From Otis tarda (taxonomy: Eukaryota; Chordata; Aves; Otidiformes; Otididae): a stretch of 64,000 nucleotides of DNA. The notes under the pieces were generated by a model that worked only from the letters and a program-made list of their open reading frames with translations, did no database searches and had not been told where the DNA came from. This document shows positions 11,474 through 23,056 of the stretch, in pieces; position 1 is the stretch's first letter, and each line of letters begins with the position of its first letter. The DNA is taken from the NCBI GenBank assembly GCA_026413225.1, contig CM048557.1, forward strand, positions 22,484,871-22,548,870, given 5' to 3'. The translations under genes and the position numbers were made by a program.

Positions 11474-14400
11474 GAGATTATGATCTGGGAATTTAAGCTG
11501 GACTAACAGCCTGTCTTTGTGGTGCCCTACCTTACACAACATCTAGTGCATTTTAAATGCCTGTGGAGACAGTACAAGTCTGTAAGGAAACCTGTAAGTA
11601 GGTAATTTTATTTTATTGGATACTTATGGCGGGGGAAGGTTAATATATGGAATCAGAATATCTTAACAGCAGGGCCAGAACTAGGAAAGAGAGAAGTATT
11701 CTACCAGAGCTTTTACTCTGGAAGGATCATGGCAATGAAAAGCTGCAGTCAGGTAGATGTTGAGTATTTATGTGAATGGAGTAAGCATTGTCAGGTGCTG
11801 GGATTCCAGGCTGCCAGGTGTTTACAAGCCTGTACAAAAACAGTCCCATTCTTATATATAATGCAGTAATAATTTGTGTAAAAGGCTAATGAAATGAAAA
11901 CCTTTCTTCTTTTTCTAAATAGCTAGAATATATCGCAGAAAGCTAGGAATTCCTCTGTAGAAGTGGTGGTATGTATTTCAGTAGTTGTACGTATACCCAT
12001 GGAAGACCTCTGGACTTCTGTTCACAACTTAGGATCGCTGAGTGCTTTTAAGTCTCCTTTTGTTTTCCTTGCTGCTTCCTGTTATCTCCTGATTGACTTG
12101 GAAAGATTGTTGTAGGTAGGTGACAAGCCTCAGAATTCTGAAGCAAAGCTGAATATTAAACAGTGCATGAAAGGAGCACCTGCATTAATTGGGAAGATGC
12201 TGTAAGCCAGCTGCTGATCTTTTTGTCACTTACTCAGATGACTCTCAAACTTGGGATATCAAACTGGAATGAACTCATGTTTTCACTCATGATTAAGCAA
12301 CCAAATACTTAGTAGTTATAATAAGATTTATAATGAAATGACCATGGTGAATGTTTCATTTGAAGCTCAATTACAGAAATTTACACATGAGTAAGGGCAA
12401 GTGTAATAGCTACTTACATGTGATAGCTTTTTATGCAAGGAGATCAAGAGGGTTTGTGGTGCTAATTATTTAATCCTCTTGATGGTCTCCTCTAGATTGG
12501 GGGTTATTAAGTAGCCTGATTGGAGAGCTTGGAATCAGACAGATTTAACAGATGGATGGATCAGTGGCACAACTGAAATAAAAAGATGAGGTAGCTAGTA
12601 GCCCAGGATGGGGTGAGGAATCGTAGTCCATCAGACACACTGGTGTCCTCTGAGGAGGGTTGCCCCTGCTGCTGCAGTCCCTTAAGGGCGGCATTCTGCC
12701 CTGCCGGTATGCATCCTGAGTGACTTAACAACTTTGGAGTTGTACTTAATTTGTATGGTGTAACAGCTGATTTAGAATTTCTCCTTTTGTATGATATTAT
12801 TTTTCAGGTTGTTTAATGAGTAGTAACTTCTAAAATTCTTCTTTTAGTGAGAAGTGGCTTTACTGAATGTCTGAAAAACAAGCCTTTTGTCCATTCTCTC
12901 TCCTGACATCTCATCTGCTTTGTGATGATTTTGAAGGACTGAAACATAGACTTCTAGAACATGGAAGATTACTTTAAGGCCTTTCTGTCTGGCAAGAAAT
13001 AAAGGCCACTGACCTGTAGTAGTCCAACTCTGAAGTGCTTTCTCTTTTCCCCCTTTTCAAAAGGGAAACAGGGAGCAAAGGGAAGAGAGACCCAAGGGCT
13101 TTTTGTAGGTGCAGTGAATGCTCTGCAGTTGGCTGTGTTTTGGATTAAAACTCATTAAATTAAATAGTTGTTTTGTCTTGAATTGGAGAACGTCTGGCAT
13201 GGTAGACTGTTGAGTGGATTTTATACTGGGAATAGTACTCAAGTGCGGCTTTTTTTTTTTTCTGGAACCAAGCAGAGGAAGTGAAACTTCTCTGTGTCAT
13301 TCTGCAAGACAGCCCTGTTGAAGAGCTCTGCAAGCCAAAAAATTATGCATTTGCCTTCTGTGCTGAGGCAGCTGAATGACTACAGGTAGCAGTGGCTTTC
13401 CCACTGGGAACTGAACTAAAAATACAGTAGGGTCCAAACAGTAATTAACTAACGCAAAATAACTGTTAGTATTAACTGGGTTAGGGTTTGTATTGGTTCT
13501 TGGGGTGAAAGAGATCGTATCCTGCTGCCGTCCTGCTTGTGTTATATAGTGTTGTAAAATCAATCCTTTTCTTCTTTGTAAGTTGAACTTTAAAACCTGT
13601 TTTTCAAAGAGCAGGGACAAGTTGAAGAGACAGCTATATTTAACTCCTTCATGTAGAGTCTTTACTGAAATGCCGTGCCTTACCATGCATACATCAAGAG
13701 AGACTGAATTTACAGTGCTGTCTGATGTGGCTGTGGCATCTCTCAACATAAATTAACAGCAGCAGAGAAGTTTAAGGTGGTTCATTATAAAAGTCAGGGA
13801 AATACCTGTGACTCTGCAGTAATGCAGCATCTGCACACAGGAGTTTCTGTCTGGAGAGCTGCTCTTGTCACATGCACGTAATCAAGTTTTGATTAGCTGA
13901 ATAAGTCGTCATCATCTGTTGTTGGATTGAGACCTGTGGGTGTGAAGTAGCATCAAGTTATTTTGTCTGATTGCTACCTGGAGGGGTTCTAAGGGCAACA
14001 ATTTGAGTTTAGAAATGCTGATGCTGAAATACTGTACAGTTTACTCCTAGCTGCATGTTGTCATAAAAATGTCTGCTGTTGCATCTGCTACATCCCATTT
14101 CCCTCTCTCCAGATTGAAAAAAAAAAAAAAAAAACCTGAGAAATATTTCAAAATATAAATTTTTGTAGAATTAAAAGAAGGAAATGTACTTGTCCTAGTG
14201 GCCACATCATGTGGGGTGCCTGTTGTGTGCTACCTTTGCATCTGTTGCACGCCATGAGCAGTGCCTAGTTCGCTGTATCTAGTTGTGCAATGCTGGAGGT
14301 GTGGACTGGCTGGCTCCACAGTAACGATTCCGTCAGAAAGTTTCTTCCCTAAAGTTTCATTAGCAAGGCTCTGTACTGGCTTCTGGAAGAGAAACTCAAC

Positions 14401-17400
14401 CTGATATAGATGTATAATGTCTTCTCTTGAAGCATTGTGTCACTATAGTGGGGCACAGCTCTAAAATTTTACTGTGATGTCTAAAGAGTAGTTTAGTATC
14501 TACTTACAGTTATATATGACAGATTTTTTTCCCCAAGAAGTTAGTCCATGCAATCTTGTCCTGGCTACATTCCTCAAATCTGTAGTCCCCAACTGCACTT
14601 TACTTGCTGATAATTATAGAAGGCATTTGATGTATTTGCTGCTCTGTCTATGGAAAGAAAAATCACCTGCCCATCACAGAAGATCTGTCGTAACCTTCTA
14701 GTCGGGTTTTAAGTCCTTGTAGCCAAGCCTGCAAACTGTCATTATCTTCTGTGGAACGTACAACTGGTCCCGATGGGAAGTTACTATTTTTTAGAGCCTT
14801 AAAAGAAGCAGGTGGGAGGATTGGTTTCTGCGTAGCATAAGGAGCAACTTCACACACTCGCACATAAAACTGCCAAAATAGTTTTCTTGAACTTCAGCAA
14901 ACCAACCTGGGGGAACATTTGGCAAGCTTGTACTGTGGCCAGCAGTTCTCTGCTACCATCTTCACCACTTGCTTCATGTTTGAATTTTAAGAGATGAGAA
15001 AAATATTTTAGTGAAGAGCAATTTCTTCCCATGGCTAATTGAGTCAGAGGAGGCTCCTCCAGTGCATGATGGTTCAGCGACACCTCTTTCTAAATACCAT
15101 GGCAATTCCCTTTTGTGTAATGTAAATACAGATTCATGTTAGCCTTTCAGTCCTGGATTGCTTCTACCATGACTAGATAACAAATGAAGAGTAGAACTAG
15201 AGCGAATCGATCCTTTTCTGCCATGGGATCACTAATTGATTGAATGTCAGTTTATTTGGGATGGGTTTTGTACTTGCTGTATTTCTGCAATTGGATCCAG
15301 ACTGGATCTGCTATTTGAGTAGCCTTTCTTTAGACACAGTTGTGTGAGTTGCTGTGTGATTTCTTGCTGGATTTCAAGTGTCTGCCAGTCCTGACCCCTT
15401 CCCCTCCAACATGTGGTCTCTTGGTTTCTTGGGTTCTGGAGACCTGTGCTCAGGAGGACTTGCCAGTTCGTTTAAATACAACCAACTTCTCCCTTTCCCT
15501 TTCCCTTTGGCTGGTTATAACACCAAGGCTAAATAAGGTCAGATTATCTGTGTCCTTTTTCACTTCTCTTTTGTCATTTCCTGATATCCTGGTAGTTTCT
15601 CATTACCCTTAGCCCATCTCAGCCAAGTGTAACAGAAGGATATAGGTTGCTAAGATAATGATGTCCTTGAAAGCTTATCGAGGGTGAAGTCACTGAAGGA
15701 GCCAAATAGGTAGCTGCTGTTAAATAAATGTAAAGCTTTTCACATACTGATCTGCCTGAAAACTTGAGGCCTGTGCAGTAGAAGACACAATGATGAGCAA
15801 AGGAGGAGAACCTTTTTCTTAACAGTCGTGTCATGGGAGTAGGAATTGCAGAGGAGTGCTGTGAATAGTGCAGCGCATGACTCCAATCTGGTACAGGCGG
15901 TTGTGATCCTGGTATATATGTCTATTACTTGTGAGGGTGCCGAAGACCTGAAGAAAATGGATAGCCCCTTCATGTTACCAGTATCTCCAGAGAACATCGC
16001 AGAATGGGAAGGTGCATTTCTGCTCATGAAGATGTGATTGTGCTTTCCATAGGAACTCTAAGCAATGACCAAACAACGCTTGTCTGAAAACACTGAAAAA
16101 ACTGTGCCAGAGGACAAGAAGGATGTCAAACTGGAAATAAAGTAGAAATTCCCCAATGCAGTTCTCCAGAGTCAGGAGACAGGGCTTGAACTAAGCCATT
16201 ACTGGTTTCTCATGTTTCCTGCATTCATGCACAACGTATGAGAAATGCATTTTGTGTCTGGAATTGGAACTTGGAAAACTGAGCTCTGTTTGGGAGTGAG
16301 ACTTCTGTCTGGTAAATGGCTAGCTGTGTAACTAATGAATCACTATGACATTTGAAATGCTGTTTTATCTTTTCAGGATATTTAATGTGAATGTAAGTTT
16401 GAATTGGGATTGGCTTCTGTATATGTCATGCTTGTTGCAAATATGGAAAATTGTGTTTGGGGTTTGTTTGTTGTTTTTTCCTTCCCTTGAGTTAAAAAAA
16501 AAACCAAACTATGGACTATATAAAAGGGAAACTTAGAGATAATTTGAAGGTGTTTAATTTCTTGTTTCTGTGGTTACTAGTATGTGCTCTTTCGATAAAC
16601 AGTTATTCTAACCCAGAATTTTCTTGTTCTCTGGCTGCTGTTTCAAAAGGAGGATGAGATAGGAAAAGGTTGGGGGAGAAAATGTTGAACTAAACGTTAT
16701 ATAGCTGTTCAAGTAATACTTCCATTGCATCATTGTTCTGAATGGTTTCTCCCTCTTTTTGATGGAGTATCAGGATGCTTTGGACAGAAGAAAGAGTGCA
16801 TTTTCCAGAAACTCAACTTTGTTCCTGGCCATTCCAGTATCTTTTTTCCTCTGGATGTGGTCAAACATTAAATATCACTTATGGCTTTACTACGGTAGCT
16901 CACGGTAATGCACCAGATGTGCTTTGGGCTTTCTTGCCTCATGGGCCGGGAGAGCTAAGGTTGCTGTGACGTGTGTCCGTTGTACCTGAAACGGAGCTCC
17001 TGCAGCATTCGCCACTGCTTATAGCTCTGGTCAGGAAAGTACAGGCACAGGACTGCTGCTCTTCGGAGGGCCAGAGGCTTGGGTTTTGATGATTCACAGT
17101 CTGAAGTCTGTCTGGAAGAATAAGGCTGCAAGTGTTAAGAGGTGGTTCATATTAGAAATTTTAGGAGTAAATAATTTTGAAGCCTTAATTTGGCAGGATT
17201 TTCAGAGATGGCAAAGGGCATCTCTGAACATGGTTTGCTAGAAAGGTGATAGGCTCTGAATTCAGACCCCAAATGACTGAAGTACATCTGCTTGAAGAAA
17301 TGTGATCTAGTAAATGTTAATGGGGCAAAACCACAGTTGCTTTCCCCCTTTTCTTGTTTCTTCTCCTTCTCTTCTTCTTGAACTGTTCTGGCTCAAGATA

Positions 17401-20015
17401 CATCTCTCAAAAAGGAAACTGTCCAGAGGCAGTAGTTTGGTCTGGGGAATATAAATGCACTGCTTGGTTTTGAAAATATGTTAGCTTTTAGAAAAACAAC
17501 CAAAAAAATAACCTCATGTGAAGCATTGGGCACCTCTTCACATACATGTGTTATTAGTACACGCTCCCAGCAGAGCTTGGCTGGCTGGTTAGGGTGCTGA
17601 ATACTGGTCAAATGCTCTACAGACTGCTTGCTTCAGTGATGGCCTGGGAATCTGTTGCTGAGCTGTTTGTTTTGCTGCTTTTTTTTTTTTTTAAGACTCG
17701 GTGTATAGTACTGCATCAAACCGTGTGGTTAGTGAATTATTTAGCTGAGATCAGTCTGCATCAAGACTCTAACATGGAAGTTGCTCTTTGAAGTTGTGAA
17801 GAATTGCAGGGGCTCAGATGTCTTGGCTGAGGGTTTTCTGTTCCTGGTGCTGTTAAGCACAGCAACTACTTCAGGGTAATTTCTCGCCTGTTTCTCTACA
17901 AAGTAATGGTTCACTTCCCCCCCCCAAGTAGACCTTGGATACTCTTCAGAAAAAGTGGTAGTTGAATATGTGAAGTTCAGTGGTCCATCCTATTTTACAC
18001 TTCGTAATTCTAACTGAAAACTACTGGTATGATAAAGCACGTAAGAAAGGAACTGCAGGAATTTGTTTTTGAAGGGCACTAAATCAAGTGAGAGTTACTG
18101 TAGGTGTGGTTTAAACCAGTTTATATGTGCTCTGCTGAGTGATGGAGGAAGGCTTTGCTAGAGCTGCACTTAGTTTTTAACCCTGGAAGAGATAAATCCT
18201 TCCAAATTAGTGCTGAAGCTATTTGTTCCTGTTGGATACACTTTTTTTTTTTTTTTGTCTGTACTCTGGCTGTGCCTGGCCTTGTCCTGGCCTTAGAAAA
18301 CGGCACAGGTTGGCATATTGATGTGCCATATGGCTACATAAAAAGACTGCTTGTTGGTGTGATCTCCAGTTCTGTCAGACCTCAAAACTTGGGATTTGTA
18401 AATGCATCTTGTAGATTTGGTGTAGGAGTAGGAAACATTTACTCAAAAGGCCCACAAGTTATGGAGCTGGCTTATTTTCTGGTGTTCTCCTATCAATGGT
18501 CTGTGCGTGTTACTGCCGCGTGTTCGCGTTGCACCATATGCACCTTCCTGCAATGACTGGCATTGCTTTAGTGTGGACTTTTCAGTCTGAAGAGTTCAGC
18601 ATCCTGTGTTGTGGTCCATCATGTCGTGCTAATTTGAAAAAGCAAAATGGAGCAAAAAAATCTAAGCACGTGTCTTGTTGAACTGTTTTTTACTTTAGGA
18701 GCTGCTTTGTTCTAGGCTGGTACTGCCACAAGACTTAATTGGTGCTTGCCTTGAGCATGGTAGTGGAAGCATCTGCATCGCTGTGGTTGATGGCAGTGTC
18801 CTCTTCTTGCCATGAGGAGTTGCTGTTCAGTGAAGTAAAAAATGTGAAGTACTTGTAAAGAGATTGTAATGAGACTTTATAATATTGTGTTAAACACATT
18901 TTGGTGCTGCTGTTATTATTTAGTGTTGTATGAATAGCTGTGCTGGTACTACGAAATTGATGTAGTTTTGGTCCTGAAGAACTGTGTAATGGATGATGGA
19001 GAGAAGTACAGCAAGAGATGCAATTCACGTAACTCATGTTTCTTTTGCACCCAGTTTTATATAAATCGTGCTGAATAAAGGCAGTGTTAATTATAGCATT
19101 TTCTTTTTTGAGTTTGATTTTTGCAGCCTGAAAAATACTTTGATGACGATCTCTTGTGTTTCTTATTCTCACAAAGACACTAACTTGCTTGATATCTCTG
19201 TATTCCCCCTTTCCTTCTCCAGATGTTTCCTTACTCTTTGTACACCTGTCTTTGCCCAAGTTTGCCTCCAGATCCCAAATTCTCTGAACTTGCTGCCATG
19301 TTAATTATCTGTCTCTACCTTGGGCTCTTCACTGTTTGGCTTCTCTGAGCAAGCACAAAAAGCGTGGTGGTGTAAAAAATCTAGACTTTTGCTGCTGTTT
19401 AGTGTGTGTGGACTCAGCGTGACGTGTAGCTACATGTTGGTTTGGGGGCTACTAGTAGTCCAGCTGGACCTTTGTCTCTGAGGGTGGTTGTCTGCTGCCT
19501 GAGGACCGGCTTAGATACCTGTCTCCTGGACTTGTGCCTGGGGCAGTGACATTTACAACAGACTTATATGCAAACAGGAGATAGTAGCTCTTCTTTTCTG
19601 TGAAGTATGACCCTCTATTTTAGTATTTTTCCTGCAATGCTTTTAAGTTGGTCAAATTCACAGGAGTCTTTCAGGGATGGTTAGGAGTCCCTGCTTGCCA
19701 GATTTACAAATTTGTACTCCAAAGTGAGCAATTTAAATTTGTTTTGGGAGGCCATTTGACTTGTTTTAATTTTGAATGTTTCAGTCATTCTGAAAATCCT
19801 ACAAATTGGAAAAAAAAATTCAGCCCAAGCAAATGAAATCTCATAAAAAACTTAAAGCAGTTGAAAGCAGGCCATAGGGAGCTTGGAAGGCACCTAACAC
19901 TGGTGCCACCAGCACTACCCAGAGTACCCTTACCTGTACTGCTAGAAAAGTATCTCTAACCTTTGTAAATTGTTTCCCCTCATCCTTACCCTCTTCTGTC
20001 TATATCTTCTCCCAG

Positions 20016-20141
20016 CGAAAGCCAAGTCCAAGTGCGGTGCCACGTTCTTCCCCTGCGCCAGCGGGATCCACTGCATCATTGGACGCTTCCGGTGCAACGG
20101 CTTCGAGGACTGTCCTGACGGCAGCGATGAGGAAAACTGCA
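20016..20141 (+). CDS. LDLRAD3: LDLRAD3 exon encoding LDL-receptor class A domain 2 (exon 3 by comparison with human)
   Basis: This 126-bp exon (42 codons, phase 1 at both ends) has acceptor TTCTCCCAG/CGAAAG and donor CTGCA/GTAAGT. Joined to the previous exon it completes a Pro codon and continues [19 protein letters not shown]. It then encodes the rest of the second class A module, with six cysteines, the core CNGFEDC and the calcium-site motif PDGSDEENC. The match to mammalian LDLRAD3 is nearly exact; from memory the human protein has Pro instead of Ala in CGATFFP. The codons are noticeably GC-richer (many C-ending) than the surrounding AT-rich intron, as expected for a conserved exon. The last base, A, starts a Thr codon finished by the exon at 22922. 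The domain is extracellular. Confidence 0.97.
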
Positions 20142-20315
20142 GTAAGTGCGAGCCTGCTTGTGAGTGAGGGCACTTTTTTCTTTCAACTAATTAATACTAC
20201 TTAAAATGGAAGCATTTAGTTAGTTTCTGAGACTCTTAGTTTCTGAGTCAAATATCCTCCCTGTCGTTTATGATCCAGATGATTCTTGTGCTTTTCACTT
20301 TGTAAATAAGTCATC

Positions 20316-20336
20316 TTTTTTTTTTTTTTTTTTTTT
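20316..20336. repeat. Poly-T tract (21 T)
   Basis: This uninterrupted run of 21 T lies 175 bases downstream of the second LDL-A exon. No retroposon body is recognised next to it. Confidence 0.9.
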
Positions 20337-21879
20337 AAGGTCTAGCTCGGTCTTGTTTTGTATATAATGCCTGTATGATACTTCAAGCCCCTTTGTAACC
20401 CTGAAATGAGATTTACGCTGCATGTTTGCTTTGAACAGGTTCTCTGTCCTCAAACGTAACTCAAATTGGCCAAATATTGTGTGACTTAAAATTGTTTAAT
20501 TTTTATTTGCCTGTTTCTTATCACTGAAGAATATGACTTATTTGTTCATCAGCACATTTAGGTTTCTCTGTGTATACATGTTCTCAAACAACAAAAAAGC
20601 AAATAAAGGGTTATTTAGTGAAACATGTTCTCAAAAGGAGAAGGAGGTTCTGGAAGTCAGACATGCCTGCCAGTGCGCTAGCTTGAGCTGCTGTTCAGCA
20701 GCTCGCAGGGAAGTCGCAGCAGAGAGGTCGTCTGAAATATTGCTTGACTTGGGCAAATCCCCTGCGTGTGGCTGTGCGGATCCGTTTGTATCTGCAAGTC
20801 TAGCAGGGATATCTCATAGCAGTAAGGAAGGTTATGTTTGATCCAGCAGCTCTGTTGCTATTATCAGGAGCCGGTAAAAGCACGGGTCTGTAGGCGGAAG
20901 CTTGCAGCAAATACTTGCTCTTTCTCTTGCTGGAGCACACTGAGCTTTTCCTTTTAATGACATTTAAAGGTCAGGAGGAGGACAACAGACACCAGCGTTC
21001 AAAGATAACAAAAGGGGCGATCTTTACAGTCATCTATCACTGTGTGCTTCTTGGAGGACCTGCCTTTCTTGTTTGTGTGCTTCCTCCCACAGCATGAGCT
21101 TCTCTTAAGATGTCATCTGTTGTTGTCGTCTTAGAGAGTCTGCGTTGGTCCCTGGGAGGACTGTGGCAGGGAGATAGCACCTCTGTGGAGCAAGTGAAGC
21201 TAGAGGAAGAAGATTGAAGGCCAAGGAAATTACTTTGGGTTATGCTTAAACAAGTGGACTAGAAAGAAGTTTTGACAAAAGTGCTTTGAATATCTTTGAG
21301 GTGGTGGACTGATGAGTGGCAGGTCTCAACTGAAAATGCACCAGCTCATGGAGTTGGTTATGAATGACATGACTTCCCATGAGCTTGTAGTGTGTACCTC
21401 CAACAGGACCTTTCAGCTGCTGTAACATGTTGCTGATCTCCCTGTTTCTCTACACCATTTAAGCACATACTTGGTATTTTCTAGCATATCAAAGTGTTTA
21501 GTCACTGTTTTGCTTATGTAGAGAAACAACACTGTAGGTTCTAAAGCAATCTGGAAAATCAGATTGCAGCAGTTTCAGACCAAAGGAGATTTAGTGTGTT
21601 CACGGTAAATGTGCATTTGGGGAGCTGGAGGAATTTGGAGTGTTTGTTATATACACTGCAGGTTATATGTACTGCAGAGTTTAAAGTCATGGGTTTTTTT
21701 TTTAAAGACTTTTTAAAGGCAGCTCTTACTTTAAAGAATAAAAAAATAGGAAGCCAGTTCGCATTTGGGAACTGTAATCCTCTTTGTTATTGTGGCAGAG
21801 AAGCACTTTGAAGTAGACAAGGCATCTAAACAGCTTTTTTAAGGTTTTCAATTGGAAAGTTGCATTCTGTTTCAGTCAC

Positions 21880-22240
21880 CTCGTTACCAAAAACTGGCAG
21901 GAGTTCAGAGAAGAGTGCCAAAAATGATTAAGGGACAGAGAGATTGATTTATGAGGAGATATTAAAAACTGCGAAATTATGCATGTCTCAGCTAAGCGAT
22001 GACTGTATTGGAAGATAAGGCTGTATATGCTGCATATGAAGGGAGCAAACACTGTTCAGGGGGGATTATGTAGTTACGTATGCTGGGCTATAGCTAAGAG
22101 TAGAGGGATGAAATTAGGAAAGAGATAAGGAAGACAAAATATCAAGGAAGCATCCTCGACAGTGAGATGCGTTAAAGCTGTGATGTAATCTGCTAGGAGA
22201 AGTGGTGAAAACCACACTGCTCAAAGCTTTAAATGAAACT
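21880..22240 (+). mobile_element. Possible ancient CR1-like LINE 3' remnant
   Basis: The stretch has the order of blocks seen in the C-terminal ORF2 region of old CR1/L3-like LINEs. These are GAGTTCAGAGAAGAGTGCCA followed by AAAATGATTAAGGGAC, then GATTTATGAGGAGATATTAA, and later GAGATGCGTTAAAGCTGTGA. It is far more degraded than the CR1 copy at 27.5 kb and would belong to an older subfamily. There is no open frame. The alternative is chance similarity in AT-rich DNA. Boundaries are approximate. Confidence 0.5.
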
Positions 22241-22921
22241 AGGCATAGTGTCTTATAGCATATTGCTGCTGAGTTTGTCACGGGTGAGAAAACTGCTCTA
22301 CCTAAATGAGTCTGCTTAAATACTGTTCTGTTCTTGCTCTGTGTGCAACACTGGGCCTTATGTGAAAGGATTTTCTGGGTGCTACTGTGATGTGCCTATT
22401 ACCCTTACAAAGGAGTTGAAATTCAAACACTGAGAAGTTGAGAAATGTCAACATTGCCATTGTATCCATCCAAAACAGTGAAGAGAATGGGGAAGGTGGC
22501 AAAAGACAGAATCAGAGGTAAACAAACCACTGCCTGGCAGTTCTCAGCCAAGTTTTTTGGCTTATAGTATGAAACTTGAGCCAAGCTGAGTTTGTTGTAA
22601 AGGGAAGCAACAGGCAGTGTTTATGGTAGGCAGTGCTATCCTCCGTACGTCTTCAGTGTGAGCAAATGCTGAGCACCAAACAGTGATGGTTATAGGGGCT
22701 CTCATGAAAGTGAACAGAAGGCTTATCACAACTGTGGGTGGACTAAATCTCTTCTAATTGTAATGACCTTGCATGAATTAAAAATTTCAGCACTCTCTGT
22801 TTAGAGAGACAAGGTTGGTTTGATTGCCAAGTTACTCCCGAGAGTTCAGCGAATTGACCAACTGTTGAGTTGTGACCCGTTGTTGATTGCTTAACTGCTA
22901 TTTCACTTTCTCTTTTCGCAG

Positions 22922-23056
22922 CAGCAAATCCCTTGCTTTGCTCGACTGCTCGATTCCACTGTAAAAATGGTCTTTGCATTGATAAAAGCTTTGTGTGCGA
23001 CAGTCAAAATAACTGTCAAGACAACAGTGATGAAGAAAGCTGTGAAAGTCCTCAAG
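22922..23056 (+). CDS. LDLRAD3: LDLRAD3 exon encoding LDL-receptor class A domain 3 (exon 4 by comparison with human)
   Basis: This 135-bp exon (45 codons, phase 1 at both ends) has acceptor TTTTCGCAG/CAGCAAAT and donor CAAG/GTAGGC. With the A carried over from the previous exon it reads T-A-N-P-L-L-C and then the third class A module: [20 protein letters not shown], followed by a DSQNNC block and the calcium-site motif QDNSDEESC. All six cysteines are present. It ends ESPQ plus the first base of the next codon, exactly where the mammalian protein continues into the juxtamembrane segment. The transmembrane and cytoplasmic exons are not in this window. The acceptor is a tandem NAGNAG (CAGCAG), so use of the second AG would remove only one Ala (start at 22925). 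The first AG is chosen because it keeps the T-A-N-P spacing of the mammalian protein. Confidence 0.97.

Larger units (their letters stand above)
2103..20015 (+). other. LDLRAD3: LDLRAD3 intron 2 (17.9 kb)
   Basis: The intron opens with a consensus GTAAGT donor at 2103-2108 and ends with a long pyrimidine tract and CCCAG at 20011-20015. In-frame read-through from the preceding exon meets TGA at 2108-2110. Most of the interval is unique AT-rich sequence in which I see no gene. Open frames up to 174 codons (18735-19259, minus) and 150 codons (13297-13749, minus) lack recognisable domains and are treated as chance. Nameable contents are one old CR1 3' end near 5.0 kb, several short tandem duplications and homopolymer runs, which are listed separately. 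Confidence 0.9.
20142..22921 (+). other. LDLRAD3: LDLRAD3 intron 3 (2.8 kb)
   Basis: The donor is GTAAGT at 20142-20147. The acceptor is TTTTCGCAG ending at 22921, with a plausible branch point CTTAAC at 22890-22895, about 27 bases upstream of the AG. A 21-T homopolymer and a possible ancient CR1-like remnant occur inside. The rest shows no gene or nameable repeat. Confidence 0.9.

Noticed and set aside
13297-13749. 150-codon minus-strand open frame in intron 2
   Set aside because: Same reasoning: no domain, no context, chance length.
18735-19259. 174-codon minus-strand open frame in intron 2
   Set aside because: No recognisable domain and no splice or promoter context. This length is expected to arise by chance in 64 kb of six-frame AT-rich DNA.
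1956-23056. Exons considered as part of another LDL-A protein (LDLR, LRP or VLDLR family)
   Set aside because: Three modules in this order with the [10 protein letters not shown] start and the AKSKCG linker fit LDLRAD3 specifically. Larger receptors have different linkers and EGF/YWTD neighbours.
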